Origin: Sporosarcina beigongshangi
Lineage (GTDB): Bacteria > Actinomycetota > Actinomycetes > Actinomycetales > Micrococcaceae
DNA length: 64,000 nt
Assembly: GCF_016820535.1 (NCBI RefSeq)
Contig: NZ_JADHDY010000015.1
Span: forward strand, 61,481 to 125,480
Direction of reading: 5' to 3'
Under the pieces are notes generated by a model. That model ran no database searches, was not told the origin of the DNA, and worked only from the letters and a program-made list of their open reading frames with translations. A program made the position numbers and the translations under genes. Of this stretch, positions 44,277-53,003 are shown in pieces (positions within the stretch are counted from its first letter, which is position 1; the number at the start of each line of letters is the position of its first letter).

Positions 44277-45770
44277 ATGATCCATTCCTCCCGATTCCGC
44301 CATTCCGCAACAGCCCTGGCCCATTCCGTCTCGCCCTCCGCATGGCGCAACTCCTTTGCCGTGCGCCCGGCCGATGCAATCTTCGCCCCCGCCATCAAAG
44401 TTGGCATCGCCGCGAGCCTGGTTCTTGTTGCGGGTGGCCTGACGGGGCAGGAACAGCTGGCAGGCGTCGCCTCCCTCGGCGCCCTGACCAGCGCCTTTGG
44501 CCGGTACCAGCCGTATCGGCGCCTGGCGCCCATGCTCGCAATCGTTGCCGCGGCCATGCTCGCTGCGGTGGGAATCGGCGCACTGCTGGGGAGCACCGGC
44601 ACACCCATGGCGATGCAGATCGTGATCTTGTCGGTCATCGCGGGCGTGGCGGCACACGTTTTTTCGGCGTTCCGGATCACCGGCCCCGGCGCCGTCATCC
44701 TGGTTTTCGCCGCTGCCGCCGGTTCCGGCTACGCCCACGCACCTGGTGAGATTCCCAGGGTCCTCGCCGCCATGGGCATGGGAGCGGCCGTCGGCTGGCT
44801 CGTTGCAATGGCACCGGTGCTGCTGGTTCCCCTGGGCCCGGCCCGCCTTTCCGTGGCACGGGCCATTGCTGCCGTGGTGCGCCTTGGCCTGGAAGCTCCC
44901 CGGGGGACGGGCGACAACGACGCCCACCTCGGTGCGGCCCGTTCGGCCGTCCAGGGGGCACGCGAATCGGTTGCACTTAGCGCCATGCGCCCGCGCCGAG
45001 GGGGATCGCGGACGCAGCGCCTGCAAAACGATGCCGCCCAGCTGAACCTGCTGCTGGATGAGGCCGCGGCCGCCCTGGAAATGGCGGGCAGCTCCGACAC
45101 CGATTCCCTTGCGGCAGCCCTGCTGCAGCTGTCACGTCACGAGGCACATTTGCGTTCCCTGCGCAGAAGCCCGTCCGTGGCGACTGCCCCGGATTCGGCC
45201 CCCGTTTCCCAGTTCGCAGCACCTCCACGTTTCTGGGCGCCAGCCCGTGCAGGGCTCCGGTCCTCCAGCAGCGCCAGCCAGGCCGTGCGCATGGCCGCGG
45301 CCGCGGTGCTCGCCGGCTGGGCCGCCGCCTGGCTCGGACTCGACCATCCGCTCTGGGCAACCATGGGCGCTGTCGCTGCCCTGCAAGGCATGAATTACGC
45401 CATCACCGTTCAGCGCAGCATTCAGCGCCTTGTCGGCAATGTGGCAGGCGCGGCCGTCGCCATGGTGCTGCTGTCGATGTCGCTGGGGTTTTGGCCGTCG
45501 GTGGCGTTCGTGATCGCGTTCCAGGTCTTGGCAGAGTTGCTGGTCCTCAAGAACTACACCTTGACCACCATCGCCGTCACCCCCATGGCATTGATCATGA
45601 CCGGTCTCGGCTCACACCTGGGTCCGGACGCCGCGTTCAGCCGCGTCGCCGACACCCTGGTCGGCGTGGTCATCGGCACGCTCGTGGCTGCCTTGAGCAT
45701 TTCCATGGCCGACCGACACCACCTGCCCGCAGGTTCACTGTCTGGCGAACGCGGGGCGGAAACCGCCTAA
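44277..45770 (+). CDS. FUSC family membrane protein (putative aromatic/drug efflux)
   Basis: A 497-residue integral membrane protein with the tandem layout of the fusaric-acid-resistance family. An N-terminal block of five to six helices spans about residues 30-180, a cytoplasmic middle spans about 185-320, and a second block of helices spans about 340-475, with LDHPLWATMGAVAALQGMNY marking its start. Members export aromatic acids or drugs. The ATG at 44277 is 6 nt after a TATGAT box and there is no ribosome binding site. The gene is very probably repressed by the divergent MarR, whose ligand may be the exported compound. Confidence 0.82.
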   Translation: MIHSSRFRHSATALAHSVSPSAWRNSFAVRPADAIFAPAIKVGIAASLVLVAGGLTGQEQLAGVASLGALTSAFGRYQPYRRLAPMLAIVAAAMLAAVGIGALLGSTGTPMAMQIVILSVIAGVAAHVFSAFRITGPGAVILVFAAAAGSGYAHAPGEIPRVLAAMGMGAAVGWLVAMAPVLLVPLGPARLSVARAIAAVVRLGLEAPRGTGDNDAHLGAARSAVQGARESVALSAMRPRRGGSRTQRLQNDAAQLNLLLDEAAAALEMAGSSDTDSLAAALLQLSRHEAHLRSLRRSPSVATAPDSAPVSQFAAPPRFWAPARAGLRSSSSASQAVRMAAAAVLAGWAAAWLGLDHPLWATMGAVAALQGMNYAITVQRSIQRLVGNVAGAAVAMVLLSMSLGFWPSVAFVIAFQVLAELLVLKNYTLTTIAVTPMALIMTGLGSHLGPDAAFSRVADTLVGVVIGTLVAALSISMADRHHLPAGSLSGERGAETA

Positions 45771-45774
45771 GAAA

Positions 45775-46134
45775 TCACGACTTGCAGAGGCAGAACGGGT
45801 GCCCGGCGGGGTCCAGGAACACCCGAAATGTCACACCGGGCTGCAATTCGGCCTTGACGGCACCCAACCGCAACACCGCGGCCTCGCCAGCGTCGAGGTC
45901 ATCGACCACCACGTCCAGGTGCATCTGCTGCGGGTGGTCCTGTCCCGGCCACACGGGCGCCCGGTAGCCGGCAACCTGCTGGAAGGAAATGCAGCTGCTG
46001 CCGTCGTCGGGCCGGAGGTCCACCCAGCCGTCCTCCGCCGTCGCGGACCAGCCCAGAAGCGAACCATAGAACTCCGCCAGCAGGCCCGCGTCGGGACAGT
46101 CAATGACAAATGTGGGTTTCCGCGCAATGGCCAT
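45775..46134 (-). CDS. VOC family protein (glyoxalase-like)
   Basis: A 119-residue single VOC-domain protein. It starts FVIDCPDAGLLAEFYGSLLGW, has QMHLDVVVDDLDAGEAAVLRLGA in the middle and ends FRVFLDPAGHPFCLCKS, a form common in actinobacteria for proteins annotated as glyoxalase-like. A catalytic role is not established. TAGCGT (46141-46146) lies 6 nt before the ATG (leaderless), inside the last codons of the upstream luciferase-like gene, so it has its own promoter. It converges on the FUSC gene with 4 nt between them. Confidence 0.82.
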   Translation of the reverse strand: MAIARKPTFVIDCPDAGLLAEFYGSLLGWSATAEDGWVDLRPDDGSSCISFQQVAGYRAPVWPGQDHPQQMHLDVVVDDLDAGEAAVLRLGAVKAELQPGVTFRVFLDPAGHPFCLCKS

Positions 46135-46143
46135 GCGGCAACG

Positions 46144-47136
46144 CTACTCCTGTGAACCGCCAAGTTCCATGGCACCGGCCAGCAATTCGAAGCTGCGGAT
46201 ACGGGCGCCGGTGTCCGTGATCTGAGATGCCACGATGAGTTCATCGGCGTCGGCCTGCACGGCAAATTCGTCCAGGTACGACCGCACCACGGAGGGCGTG
46301 CCCACGGCCGCGTAGCGGAACATGTTCTGCACTTGCTGCCCGGCAGGGGAATCCAGCAGCAGGTCCGACTCCGCATCGCTGAAGGTTTGGCCGCGCCCCA
46401 CCAGGGCACCGACCATGCGCCGCCGGGCCTTCAACTGGAGCTCGTCCGCGGCAGGCTGGGTGTCGGCCACGATGGCATTGACCCCGGCAATCACGTAGGG
46501 TTCGGCCAGCGCGGCGGATGGCTTGAACTCGCGGCGGTAGATGCGCACGGCATCCTCGAGCGCCTGTGGCGCAAAGTGCGAGGCGAAGGAGTACGGCAGG
46601 CCCAAGGCGGCGGCCAGGCGTGCGCCGAACAGGGAGGATCCCAGGATGTACAGCGGCACGTTGGTGTCCTTGCCCGGGTAGGCGTTGATGCCCGGAATCA
46701 GGGAGGCGCCGGCAAAATAGCCCTGTAATTCCTGGACGTCCTGCGGGAAGGTGTCAGCCGCGGACGGGTCGCGGCGCAGCGCCCGCATGGTTGCCTGGTC
46801 ACTGCCGGGCGCGCGTCCCAGCCCCAAATCAATGCGTCCCGGATGCAGCGTCTCCAAGGTTCCAAACTGCTCGGCGATCTGCAGGGGAGAGTGGTTCGGC
46901 AGCATGATCCCGCCGGCGCCGAGCCGGATCGAGGAGGTGTGCGCCGCGACGTGGGCAATCAGCACGCTCGTGGCCGACGATGCGATTGAGGGCATGTTGT
47001 GGTGCTCGGCGAACCAGATCCGCCTATACCCCCATCCCTCGGCCTTCTGCGCCAACTCCACCGAGGAGCGCAGGCTGGCGGCAATGCCGTCCTCGCCAAT
47101 ATGGGCAAGGTCAAGGATGGAAATGGGGAGCGTCAT
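46144..47136 (-). CDS. Luciferase-like flavin-dependent oxidoreductase
   Basis: A 330-residue TIM-barrel protein of the bacterial luciferase-like (LLM class) family, MsnO8 subgroup. Landmarks are [12 protein letters not shown] at the start, [42 protein letters not shown] and [13 protein letters not shown], all typical of the flavin-binding barrel. It uses reduced FMN or F420; the sequence does not decide which. ATG 47136 has GAAAGG about 8 nt upstream. The gap of 141 nt to the next upstream gene suggests its own promoter. Confidence 0.87.
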   Translation of the reverse strand: MTLPISILDLAHIGEDGIAASLRSSVELAQKAEGWGYRRIWFAEHHNMPSIASSATSVLIAHVAAHTSSIRLGAGGIMLPNHSPLQIAEQFGTLETLHPGRIDLGLGRAPGSDQATMRALRRDPSAADTFPQDVQELQGYFAGASLIPGINAYPGKDTNVPLYILGSSLFGARLAAALGLPYSFASHFAPQALEDAVRIYRREFKPSAALAEPYVIAGVNAIVADTQPAADELQLKARRRMVGALVGRGQTFSDAESDLLLDSPAGQQVQNMFRYAAVGTPSVVRSYLDEFAVQADADELIVASQITDTGARIRSFELLAGAMELGGSQE

Positions 47137-47277
47137 GGGTGGTGCCTTTCGAGTAGTCTCACTTGCGCCAACCCCGCCGCGCCGCAGGATATTTCCTCCC
47201 GTGTCGGCCCTCACCAATTCCCTGGCCACGGGCGACGGACCGCGCCACGGCGATTGCCGCCAGCCGGACATCCCGGT

Positions 47278-48402
47278 TCAGGCGACAGTTGCGCCGGCCT
47301 CGACATGCAGCCGGTCAATGGCCGCCAGTGCCGCGGCCCGCCCGGCCCGGTTCGCTCCAAGGGTTGAGGCAGAGGCGCCGTAGCCCACCATGAGCAGGCG
47401 CGGCTCTCGCGCAACCTTCACCCCGTCCATGACGATTCCGCCGCCGGGTTCGCGCAGCTTCAGCAGGGCCAGGTGGTCCAGGGCTGCCCGAAAGCCGGTG
47501 GCCCACAGAATGACATCGGCATTAAAGGTGGTGCCGTCCTGGAACACGGCCCCTGCCGGTGTCAGCTCGCGGAGGCCCCCGCGGGAGACCAGGGTTCCGG
47601 CCGCGATCCCGTTTTGGTACTGCTGTGTTAATGGCAGCCCCGTCACGCCCACAACGCTCAGCGGCGGCAGGCCGGCCGACGTGCGCTCGTTGACGCGGCG
47701 TTCCACGTCACGGCCCCAATCCGGGTTGAACTCCCGGGAGGTGAACTCCGGCGGGCGGCGCGTGGACCAAGCCGTCTGGACGCCGGCGGCGGCAAGCTGC
47801 AGCAGGAACTGCACGGCCGAGGTGCCGCCGCCGACCACCAGGACCCGCTGCCCCGCAAACTCCGCCGCCGAGCGGAAGTCGCGGGTGTGCAGCTGGCGTC
47901 CGGCAAACGAGGAGATGCCAGGGTAGTGCGGCCAGTAAGGCTTGTCCCAGGTGCCGGTGGCATTGATGACCAGCCGGGTCTCGTAGTTCCAGCGGTCCGT
48001 CTCCACCACCAGCGGCGGGCCGGCGATATCGGCGGGGACTCCGCCGTCGTCCTCGGCAAAGAGCACGGCGGCATCATCGGCAAGGGTGTGCACGGCGTTC
48101 ACCTTGACGGGCCGGTGCACGGGCAGCTTGAAGGCATTCTCATAGCTGCCGTAGTAGCGCGAGACGACGGAGGAGGCCGGCTCGGTGGGATCGGACGGGG
48201 GCAGTTTCATGCCGGGAAGGTCGTGGATGCCGTGTGCGCCACCCAGGGTCAGCGACGGCCAGCGGTGCAGCCACGCACCGCCGGGTTCGGGATTGGCATC
48301 GAGCACCACGAAGTCAGTTTCGGGATTGAGCCCGTGCCGCGCCAGGTAATACGCGGCCGAAAGCCCGGCCTGGCCCGCACCAATGACCACCACATCCAGC
48401 AT
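47278..48402 (-). CDS. Flavin-containing monooxygenase (CzcO/FMO-like)
   Basis: A 374-residue FAD/NADPH oxidoreductase. The FAD motif VVVIGAGQAGLSAAYYLA is at residues 4-21 and the second dinucleotide motif VLVVGGGTSAVQFLL is near residue 175. The linking ATG motif appears as INATGTWDKP and WATGFRAALDHL. Many such proteins were once tied to metal export (CzcO) but are monooxygenases acting on sulfur or nitrogen compounds or ketones. AGGAGG precedes ATG 48402 at about 5 nt. It lies 40 nt after the DUF2809 gene, on the same strand. Confidence 0.83.
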   Translation of the reverse strand: MLDVVVIGAGQAGLSAAYYLARHGLNPETDFVVLDANPEPGGAWLHRWPSLTLGGAHGIHDLPGMKLPPSDPTEPASSVVSRYYGSYENAFKLPVHRPVKVNAVHTLADDAAVLFAEDDGGVPADIAGPPLVVETDRWNYETRLVINATGTWDKPYWPHYPGISSFAGRQLHTRDFRSAAEFAGQRVLVVGGGTSAVQFLLQLAAAGVQTAWSTRRPPEFTSREFNPDWGRDVERRVNERTSAGLPPLSVVGVTGLPLTQQYQNGIAAGTLVSRGGLRELTPAGAVFQDGTTFNADVILWATGFRAALDHLALLKLREPGGGIVMDGVKVAREPRLLMVGYGASASTLGANRAGRAAALAAIDRLHVEAGATVA

Positions 48403-48442
48403 TTTTGCCTCCTGTTGATGTCCAACGGGCGGCCGCAGGGGG

Positions 48443-48850
48443 CTATTCCGGTTGTGGCGCACGCCACCGGGCGGACAGGGCGTGGTCTGCGAGCCAGGCG
48501 GCGGCCGCCCCGGCCGCGTAGGCCACCAGGTCCAGTGCGGAGAAGGTGGTGCCGAAAATGAGGCGCGACGGCGGGAAGCTCACCGCGAGCTGCGCCGGCA
48601 CGCCCGTCAGCTGGGAAAGCTCGATGGCGGCGCTGATGCCAAAGGCTGCGAGCGCGAGCCAGCCCTGCTTTGTGCGGGGCAGGATGAACGCCAAAACCAG
48701 ATACACGAGGACTGTGTAGAGGGCGTCGCTGATGAGGTTGGCGACGTTTCCGGCGGCGGAGAAGTGGATCGCCAAGCCCGCCACGATGGTGGCGCCTGCT
48801 GCTGCGGACAGCGCAGCGCGCCGGGACATGCGGGTTTTGGTGGCGGCCAT
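48443..48850 (-). CDS. DUF2809 family membrane protein
   Basis: A 135-residue protein with four hydrophobic segments. It has the family pattern of a phosphatase-like small membrane protein: DALYTVLVYLVLAFILP, ISAAIELSQLTGVP and FGTTFSALDLVAYAAG. TAGACT (48858-48863) is 7 nt before the ATG, so it is probably leaderless. Function is unknown. It precedes the flavin monooxygenase on the same strand and may be co-transcribed with it. Confidence 0.75.
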   Translation of the reverse strand: MAATKTRMSRRAALSAAAGATIVAGLAIHFSAAGNVANLISDALYTVLVYLVLAFILPRTKQGWLALAAFGISAAIELSQLTGVPAQLAVSFPPSRLIFGTTFSALDLVAYAAGAAAAWLADHALSARWRAPQPE

Positions 48851-48969
48851 GGGCTCGAGTCTAGCGGGCGCCGGCCCGCCGCATGGCCCGCCGCATGGGC
48901 GGCCGCAGCAAGGCCGTTCCTGCGCACGAATTCAGTGGCGGGAACGGGGCCGGAAAATTCTTGAAACTA

Positions 48970-49002
48970 TTCCAATCCGGCCGGCGGGCTGCTCCGAAGT
49001 AC
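48970..49002 (+). promoter_or_regulatory. SigK-type promoter upstream of the FAS1 lipoprotein
   Basis: TTCCAATCCG (48970-48979), 12 nt, CTCCGAAGTAC (48992-49002). The same two blocks with the same spacing occur at 51255-51287 before the molybdopterin oxidoreductase. The blocks resemble the SigK boxes I recall from M. tuberculosis (CCATCC and CCGAAT). About 97 nt of leader follow. Confidence 0.8.
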
Positions 49003-49099
49003 TTACTGACAGCCCGCACCGCGCCACAGGAAACAGAGTCAAGGCGGCGGCCAGGGAAGCAAGCGGAGATCATCCGCTGACAAGGCATGGAGAACCATC

Positions 49100-49786
49100 A
49101 TGAATGCAACCAAGATGTCCACCACCCGCAAGAGCCTCAGCCTCGGCATGGGACTGCTGGCCGTTGCGGCGCTGGGTCTGACCGCCTGCAGCGGCGGCAC
49201 CACCGCCCCATCCACAACCTCGCAGGCCCCCATGGCCACCTCCGCCCCGGCCCCTGCCCCGGAGGCCACGACCCCCATGGCCGGCGCTGGCGAGCTGGTG
49301 GGCCCGGGCTGTGCCGCCTACGCCGAGGCGGTTCCCGCGGGGGCCGGCTCCGTGGCCGGCATGGCCGCCGATCCCGTGGCCACGGCGGCATCCAACAACC
49401 CTCTGCTGAAGACACTGACGGCAGCCGTCTCCGGGCAGCTGAACAAGGATGTCAACCTGGTGGACACCCTGAACTCCGGCGAGTTCACCGTTTTCGCCCC
49501 CGTTGACGACGCCTTTGCCAAGATCCCGGCAGCCACCATTGACGGGCTGAAGACGGACTCGGCGACCTTGACCTCGATCCTGACCTACCACGTGGTCCCC
49601 GGACAGCTCACACCGAGCGAGATCGACGGCGAGCACGCCACGGCAGAGGGGGCCACAGTGAAGGTCACCGGCAGCGGCGACAACCTCATGGTCAACGACG
49701 CCAAGGTCATCTGCGGCGGGGTCAAGACGGCGAACGCCACCGTCTATCTCATCGACACCGTCCTGATGCCGCCGGCCAAAAAGTAG
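49100..49786 (+). CDS. Fasciclin (FAS1) domain lipoprotein, MPT70/MPT83-like
   Basis: A 228-residue surface lipoprotein. The signal peptide ends in the lipobox LTAC (Cys30). A Ser/Thr/Pro/Ala linker runs to about residue 62, a short region with one cysteine (GPGCAAYA) follows, and then one FAS1 domain. Its H1 box reads [16 protein letters not shown] and its H2 box reads [13 protein letters not shown]; the C-terminal [23 protein letters not shown] holds the partner cysteine. It resembles M. tuberculosis MPT83/MPT70, the classical SigK targets. The promoter at 48970-49002 and the sigK gene 44 nt downstream support SigK control. Confidence 0.92.
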   Translation: MNATKMSTTRKSLSLGMGLLAVAALGLTACSGGTTAPSTTSQAPMATSAPAPAPEATTPMAGAGELVGPGCAAYAEAVPAGAGSVAGMAADPVATAASNNPLLKTLTAAVSGQLNKDVNLVDTLNSGEFTVFAPVDDAFAKIPAATIDGLKTDSATLTSILTYHVVPGQLTPSEIDGEHATAEGATVKVTGSGDNLMVNDAKVICGGVKTANATVYLIDTVLMPPAKK

Positions 49787-49830
49787 GCAAACGGCAGCCA
49801 CGGCAGGAAAACCCACGGCAAGGACGCCTT

Positions 49831-50442
49831 ATGGACAACGAGCATGACAGAGTGGAGACCATGAGACTGCCCTGGCTGCGGCCGGTGGAACCCCTGGCGC
49901 CTCCCACCCATGAGGAACTGATCCGCCTCGTCGCCCTCGGCGACGAGGCGGCCTTCGGTGAGCTTTACGACGCCACCGCCCCCAGGGTCTTTGGCCTGGT
50001 GCGGCGCGTGGTCCGTGACCCGGCGCAAAGCCAGGAAGTCACGCAGGAGGTGTTTGTTGAGATTTGGACGCAGGCCGCCCGTTTCGACGCGGACCGGGGC
50101 AAGGCCATGTCCTGGATCCTGGTCATCGCCCACCGGCGTGCCGTGGACAGGGTCCGCTCCGCCCAGGCCAGCGCGGACCGCGAGCTGCGCCAGGGCATGA
50201 AGGAATACCAGGAAAGCTACGAGGACGTCGCCGACACCGTGGAAACCACCATGGAGGCCGAACGCGTCCGCAGGGCCCTGGAGACGTTGACCCGGCCGCA
50301 ACAGGAAGCCATCAAACTGGCCTACTATGGCGGATACACCCACCAGGAAGTGGCCCGGCTGCTGGATATTCCGGTGGGGACCGCAAAAACCAGAATCCGT
50401 GATGGCATGATCAGACTACGAGACAGCTTGGGGGTGGCGTGA
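49831..50442 (+). CDS. sigK: ECF RNA polymerase sigma factor SigK
   Basis: A 203-residue extracytoplasmic-function sigma factor. Region 2 covers about residues 38-105 (DEAAFGELYDATAPRVFGLV, then AMSWILVIAHRRAVDRVR, which reads the -10). Region 4 covers about 145-200 (LETLTRPQQEAIKLAYYGGYTHQEVA, then IPVGTAKTRIRDGMIRLRDSL). It lies 44 nt after the FAS1 gene with no recognisable promoter of its own, so it is probably transcribed from the FAS1 promoter and amplifies its own expression. The stop overlaps the rskA start, a common arrangement for a sigma and anti-sigma pair. Confidence 0.92.
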   Translation: MDNEHDRVETMRLPWLRPVEPLAPPTHEELIRLVALGDEAAFGELYDATAPRVFGLVRRVVRDPAQSQEVTQEVFVEIWTQAARFDADRGKAMSWILVIAHRRAVDRVRSAQASADRELRQGMKEYQESYEDVADTVETTMEAERVRRALETLTRPQQEAIKLAYYGGYTHQEVARLLDIPVGTAKTRIRDGMIRLRDSLGVA

Positions 50443-51248
50443 TGGAACAGCAACTGCACCTTCTCACCGGCGCCTACGCCCTGAATGCGGTGGCCGGCAG
50501 CGAAAGGACCGCGTTCGAAAAGTTCGCCCTCGCCAACGAACAAACGCGCGACGAAGTCCGCAGCCTGAGCGAAACCGCGGCCCTGCTCGCCTACGGCACG
50601 CCCGCGCAGACCCCTCCCCCCGAGCTGAAGGCCGGCATCATGGCCGCCATCGCCAACACGCGCCAGGTCCCGCCCTCCGCCGTCGTCAGGGACCTGGCCA
50701 CTGCCGGGCACTCCGCGGAACGGTCGACGGCGCGTCCCCGGCTTTCCGGGGCGCCGCACCGCCGGTGGACCCAGGCGCTGGCCGCCGCGGCCGCGCTGCT
50801 GCTGGTTGCCGGCGTGGGCCTCGGCGGCTGGGCTGTTGGCCAGGGCTCAGACCGGCAGGGGCTGGAGCAACAGCTGGCCGCCACGCAGGCACAGCAGGTG
50901 CAGCAGGCCGCCATGCTGGCCATCATGGCCGCTCCGGACGCAAAAATCTCCACCGCCAAGGTGGGTGCCGGAACCGTGGTGACAGTGGCATCCTCGGGCC
51001 AGGCCAACCAGGCCGCCATCCTGGTCAAGGACATGCCGGCGGCCCCGGCCGGCAAGTCGTACGAGCTGTGGTTCATTTCGGCGCAGGGAGCCGTGCCGGC
51101 CGGTCTCATGGCGACCTCAGATGCTGCTGCCAGTGTCCAACTGCTGGAGGGGCCCCTGGACGGGGCAACCCACATCGGCATCACGGTCGAACCGGCCGGC
51201 GGATCGCCCCAGCCAACCACCACCCCCATCCTGCTCCAACCGGTGTAG
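50442..51248 (+). CDS. rskA: Anti-sigma-K factor RskA
   Basis: A 268-residue single-pass membrane anti-sigma factor. The cytoplasmic N-terminus (LHLLTGAYALNAVAGSERTAFEKF) folds around SigK. One membrane helix lies at about residues 107-130 (ALAAAAALLLVAGVGLGGWAV). The outside part ends in the RskA domain with KSYELWFISAQGAVPAGLM. In M. tuberculosis RskA is cleaved by regulated proteolysis to release SigK. ATG 50442 overlaps the sigK stop by 1 nt; GTG 50439 is an alternative. A Gln-rich coiled stretch (QQLAATQAQQVQQAAML) follows the helix. Confidence 0.9.
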   Translation: MEQQLHLLTGAYALNAVAGSERTAFEKFALANEQTRDEVRSLSETAALLAYGTPAQTPPPELKAGIMAAIANTRQVPPSAVVRDLATAGHSAERSTARPRLSGAPHRRWTQALAAAAALLLVAGVGLGGWAVGQGSDRQGLEQQLAATQAQQVQQAAMLAIMAAPDAKISTAKVGAGTVVTVASSGQANQAAILVKDMPAAPAGKSYELWFISAQGAVPAGLMATSDAAASVQLLEGPLDGATHIGITVEPAGGSPQPTTTPILLQPV

Positions 51249-51254
51249 TCCCGT

Positions 51255-51287
51255 TTCCAATCCGTGCCGGTGCCGGCTCCGAAGTAC
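51255..51287 (+). promoter_or_regulatory. SigK-type promoter upstream of the molybdopterin oxidoreductase
   Basis: TTCCAATCCG (51255-51264), 12 nt, CTCCGAAGTAC (51277-51287). It is an exact repeat of both blocks and the spacing found before the FAS1 gene, while the 12-nt spacer differs. It starts 6 nt after the rskA stop and leaves a 57-nt leader. Confidence 0.8.
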
Positions 51288-51344
51288 CAGCATGCACCCG
51301 CCGGACCGCACCTGGTGGCGGGGGCCCAGACACGAGGAGCCGTC

Positions 51345-52946
51345 ATGGAAACACCGCAGCAGGACCAGGACCCGAAGCAGGACAAGCAACACCGCCGCCC
51401 CGTGGCTGGCGCCGCAACCGGGGTCATTGCCGCCGGGGCCTTGCTGGGGGTGGCGCAGCTGCTGTCGCCGTTCTTCGGGCCCGCATCGTCTCCGCTGGCG
51501 TCGGTGGGGTCCGCTTTCATTGACTTCACCCCGGCGTGGTTGAAGAATTTTGCGGTGGCCACGTTTGGCACCAACGACAAGGCGGTGCTGCTGCTGTCCA
51601 TGGCGGTGGTCGTGGCCGTCCTCGCCGCCGTGGCCGGCCTGGCCGCCCAACGCCGCCTTGCCGCCAGCGCGGCACTCGTGCTCACCTTCGCGGCCATCGC
51701 GGCCGCGTGCGTCATCACCCGCGCCGGTGCGGGCCTGCCGGACCTGCTGCCGCTGCTGGCCGGCACCGCCGCCGGGTTTGGAGCACTGAGTTTCCTCACC
51801 CGGGCGCAGGCCCCGCTCCCGGGGAGCGGCGCCGCAGGCGCCCAGCCCTCCGCCGAACAGCCCCCCGCTGCGCGACCGAACCGCCGGACGTTCCTGGTGG
51901 GCTCGGCGGCAGTGGCAGGGACCGCCGTCGTGCTTGGACTGGGCGGACGCCTGCTGGAGGCTGCACGCAACACCGCCAGCCAGGTCCGTGAGGCGCTCAG
52001 GCTCCCCGCTCCGCGGCTGCCGGCACCAGCACTGCCCGCCGGCACCCAAGCAGCCGTGGCGGGGGTGGGCCCGTTCGTCACGCCGAATCAGGACTTTTAC
52101 CGGATTGATACTGCCCTGGTGGTCCCCGAACTGGACCCGCGCCAGTGGAGCCTGCGCGTGCACGGGATGGTGGAGAACGAGTTCACGCTGTCCTTTGACG
52201 AACTGCTTGCCGCCGACCTGGTGGAGTCGTATGTGACGCTGACCTGCGTCTCCAATGTGGTGGGCGGAAATTTGGCCGGCAACGCAAAGTGGCTTGGCTA
52301 CCCGCTGCGCGAGGTCATGGCCCGGGCAAGGCCGCTGGAGGGGGCGGACATGGTCCTGTCCACCAGTGCCGACGGCTTCAGCGCCTCGACCCCGCTGCCG
52401 GCACTGCAGGACGGGCGCGACGCGTTGCTGGCCGTGGGGATGAACGGGGAGCCGCTGCCGCTGGACCACGGGTTCCCCGTCCGCATGGTGGTGCCGGGGC
52501 TGTACGGGTTTGTGTCCGCGACCAAGTGGGTGGTGGACCTGGAGGTGACCACTTTCGCGGCGAAGGAAGGCTACTGGACGCCGCGAGGCTGGTCCTCGCA
52601 CGGGCCCATCAAGACCGCCTCGCGGGTGGAGGTGCCGCGGGCCCTGGCGCGCGTGCCTGCCGGCCGGGTGGGCATCGGCGGGACGGCGTGGGCACAGCGC
52701 CGCGGCATCTCCAAGGTTGAGCTCCAGCTCGACGGCGGCCCCTGGCAGCAGGCAGTCCTGGCCGCCGAAGCCTCCATTGACACGTGGCGGCAGTGGTCGT
52801 TTGAGTGGATGGGGGCCACGGCAGGCACCCACACGGTCCGGGTCCGAGCCTATGACGGTGCCGGCACGCTCCAGGACGAACGGCAGGCACCGCCGGAGCC
52901 CGACGGCTCCACCGGCTGGCACTCCATCACCTTCACTGTGGTGTAG
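51345..52946 (+). CDS. Membrane-anchored sulfite-oxidase-fold molybdopterin oxidoreductase
   Basis: A 533-residue protein. An N-terminal membrane domain has about four helices (residues 20-170). A twin-arginine-like motif RRTFLVG (Arg180-Arg181) follows with a further hydrophobic helix. The periplasmic-side molybdopterin domain then has the Mo-ligand cysteine at Cys301 (TLTCVSNVVGGNL), PLDHGFPVRMVVPGLYGF and TKWVVDLEV, and a C-terminal Mo-co dimerisation domain (ISKVELQLDGGPW). Similar enzymes repair or oxidise sulfur compounds outside the cell. GAGGAG precedes ATG 51345. The SigK-type promoter just upstream ties it to the same stimulus as FAS1. Confidence 0.88.
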   Translation: METPQQDQDPKQDKQHRRPVAGAATGVIAAGALLGVAQLLSPFFGPASSPLASVGSAFIDFTPAWLKNFAVATFGTNDKAVLLLSMAVVVAVLAAVAGLAAQRRLAASAALVLTFAAIAAACVITRAGAGLPDLLPLLAGTAAGFGALSFLTRAQAPLPGSGAAGAQPSAEQPPAARPNRRTFLVGSAAVAGTAVVLGLGGRLLEAARNTASQVREALRLPAPRLPAPALPAGTQAAVAGVGPFVTPNQDFYRIDTALVVPELDPRQWSLRVHGMVENEFTLSFDELLAADLVESYVTLTCVSNVVGGNLAGNAKWLGYPLREVMARARPLEGADMVLSTSADGFSASTPLPALQDGRDALLAVGMNGEPLPLDHGFPVRMVVPGLYGFVSATKWVVDLEVTTFAAKEGYWTPRGWSSHGPIKTASRVEVPRALARVPAGRVGIGGTAWAQRRGISKVELQLDGGPWQQAVLAAEASIDTWRQWSFEWMGATAGTHTVRVRAYDGAGTLQDERQAPPEPDGSTGWHSITFTVV

Positions 52947-53003
52947 CTGGAATGCAGGGCGGGCGCCCCGGTCCCGCGCCCCGGCTGCCGTTGCTGTGGC
53001 GGG

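Noticed and set aside
51117..52922. 601-codon minus-strand frame opposite the molybdopterin enzyme
   Set aside because: It has no recognisable domain and is rich in Gly/Arg/His, as expected from a shadow.
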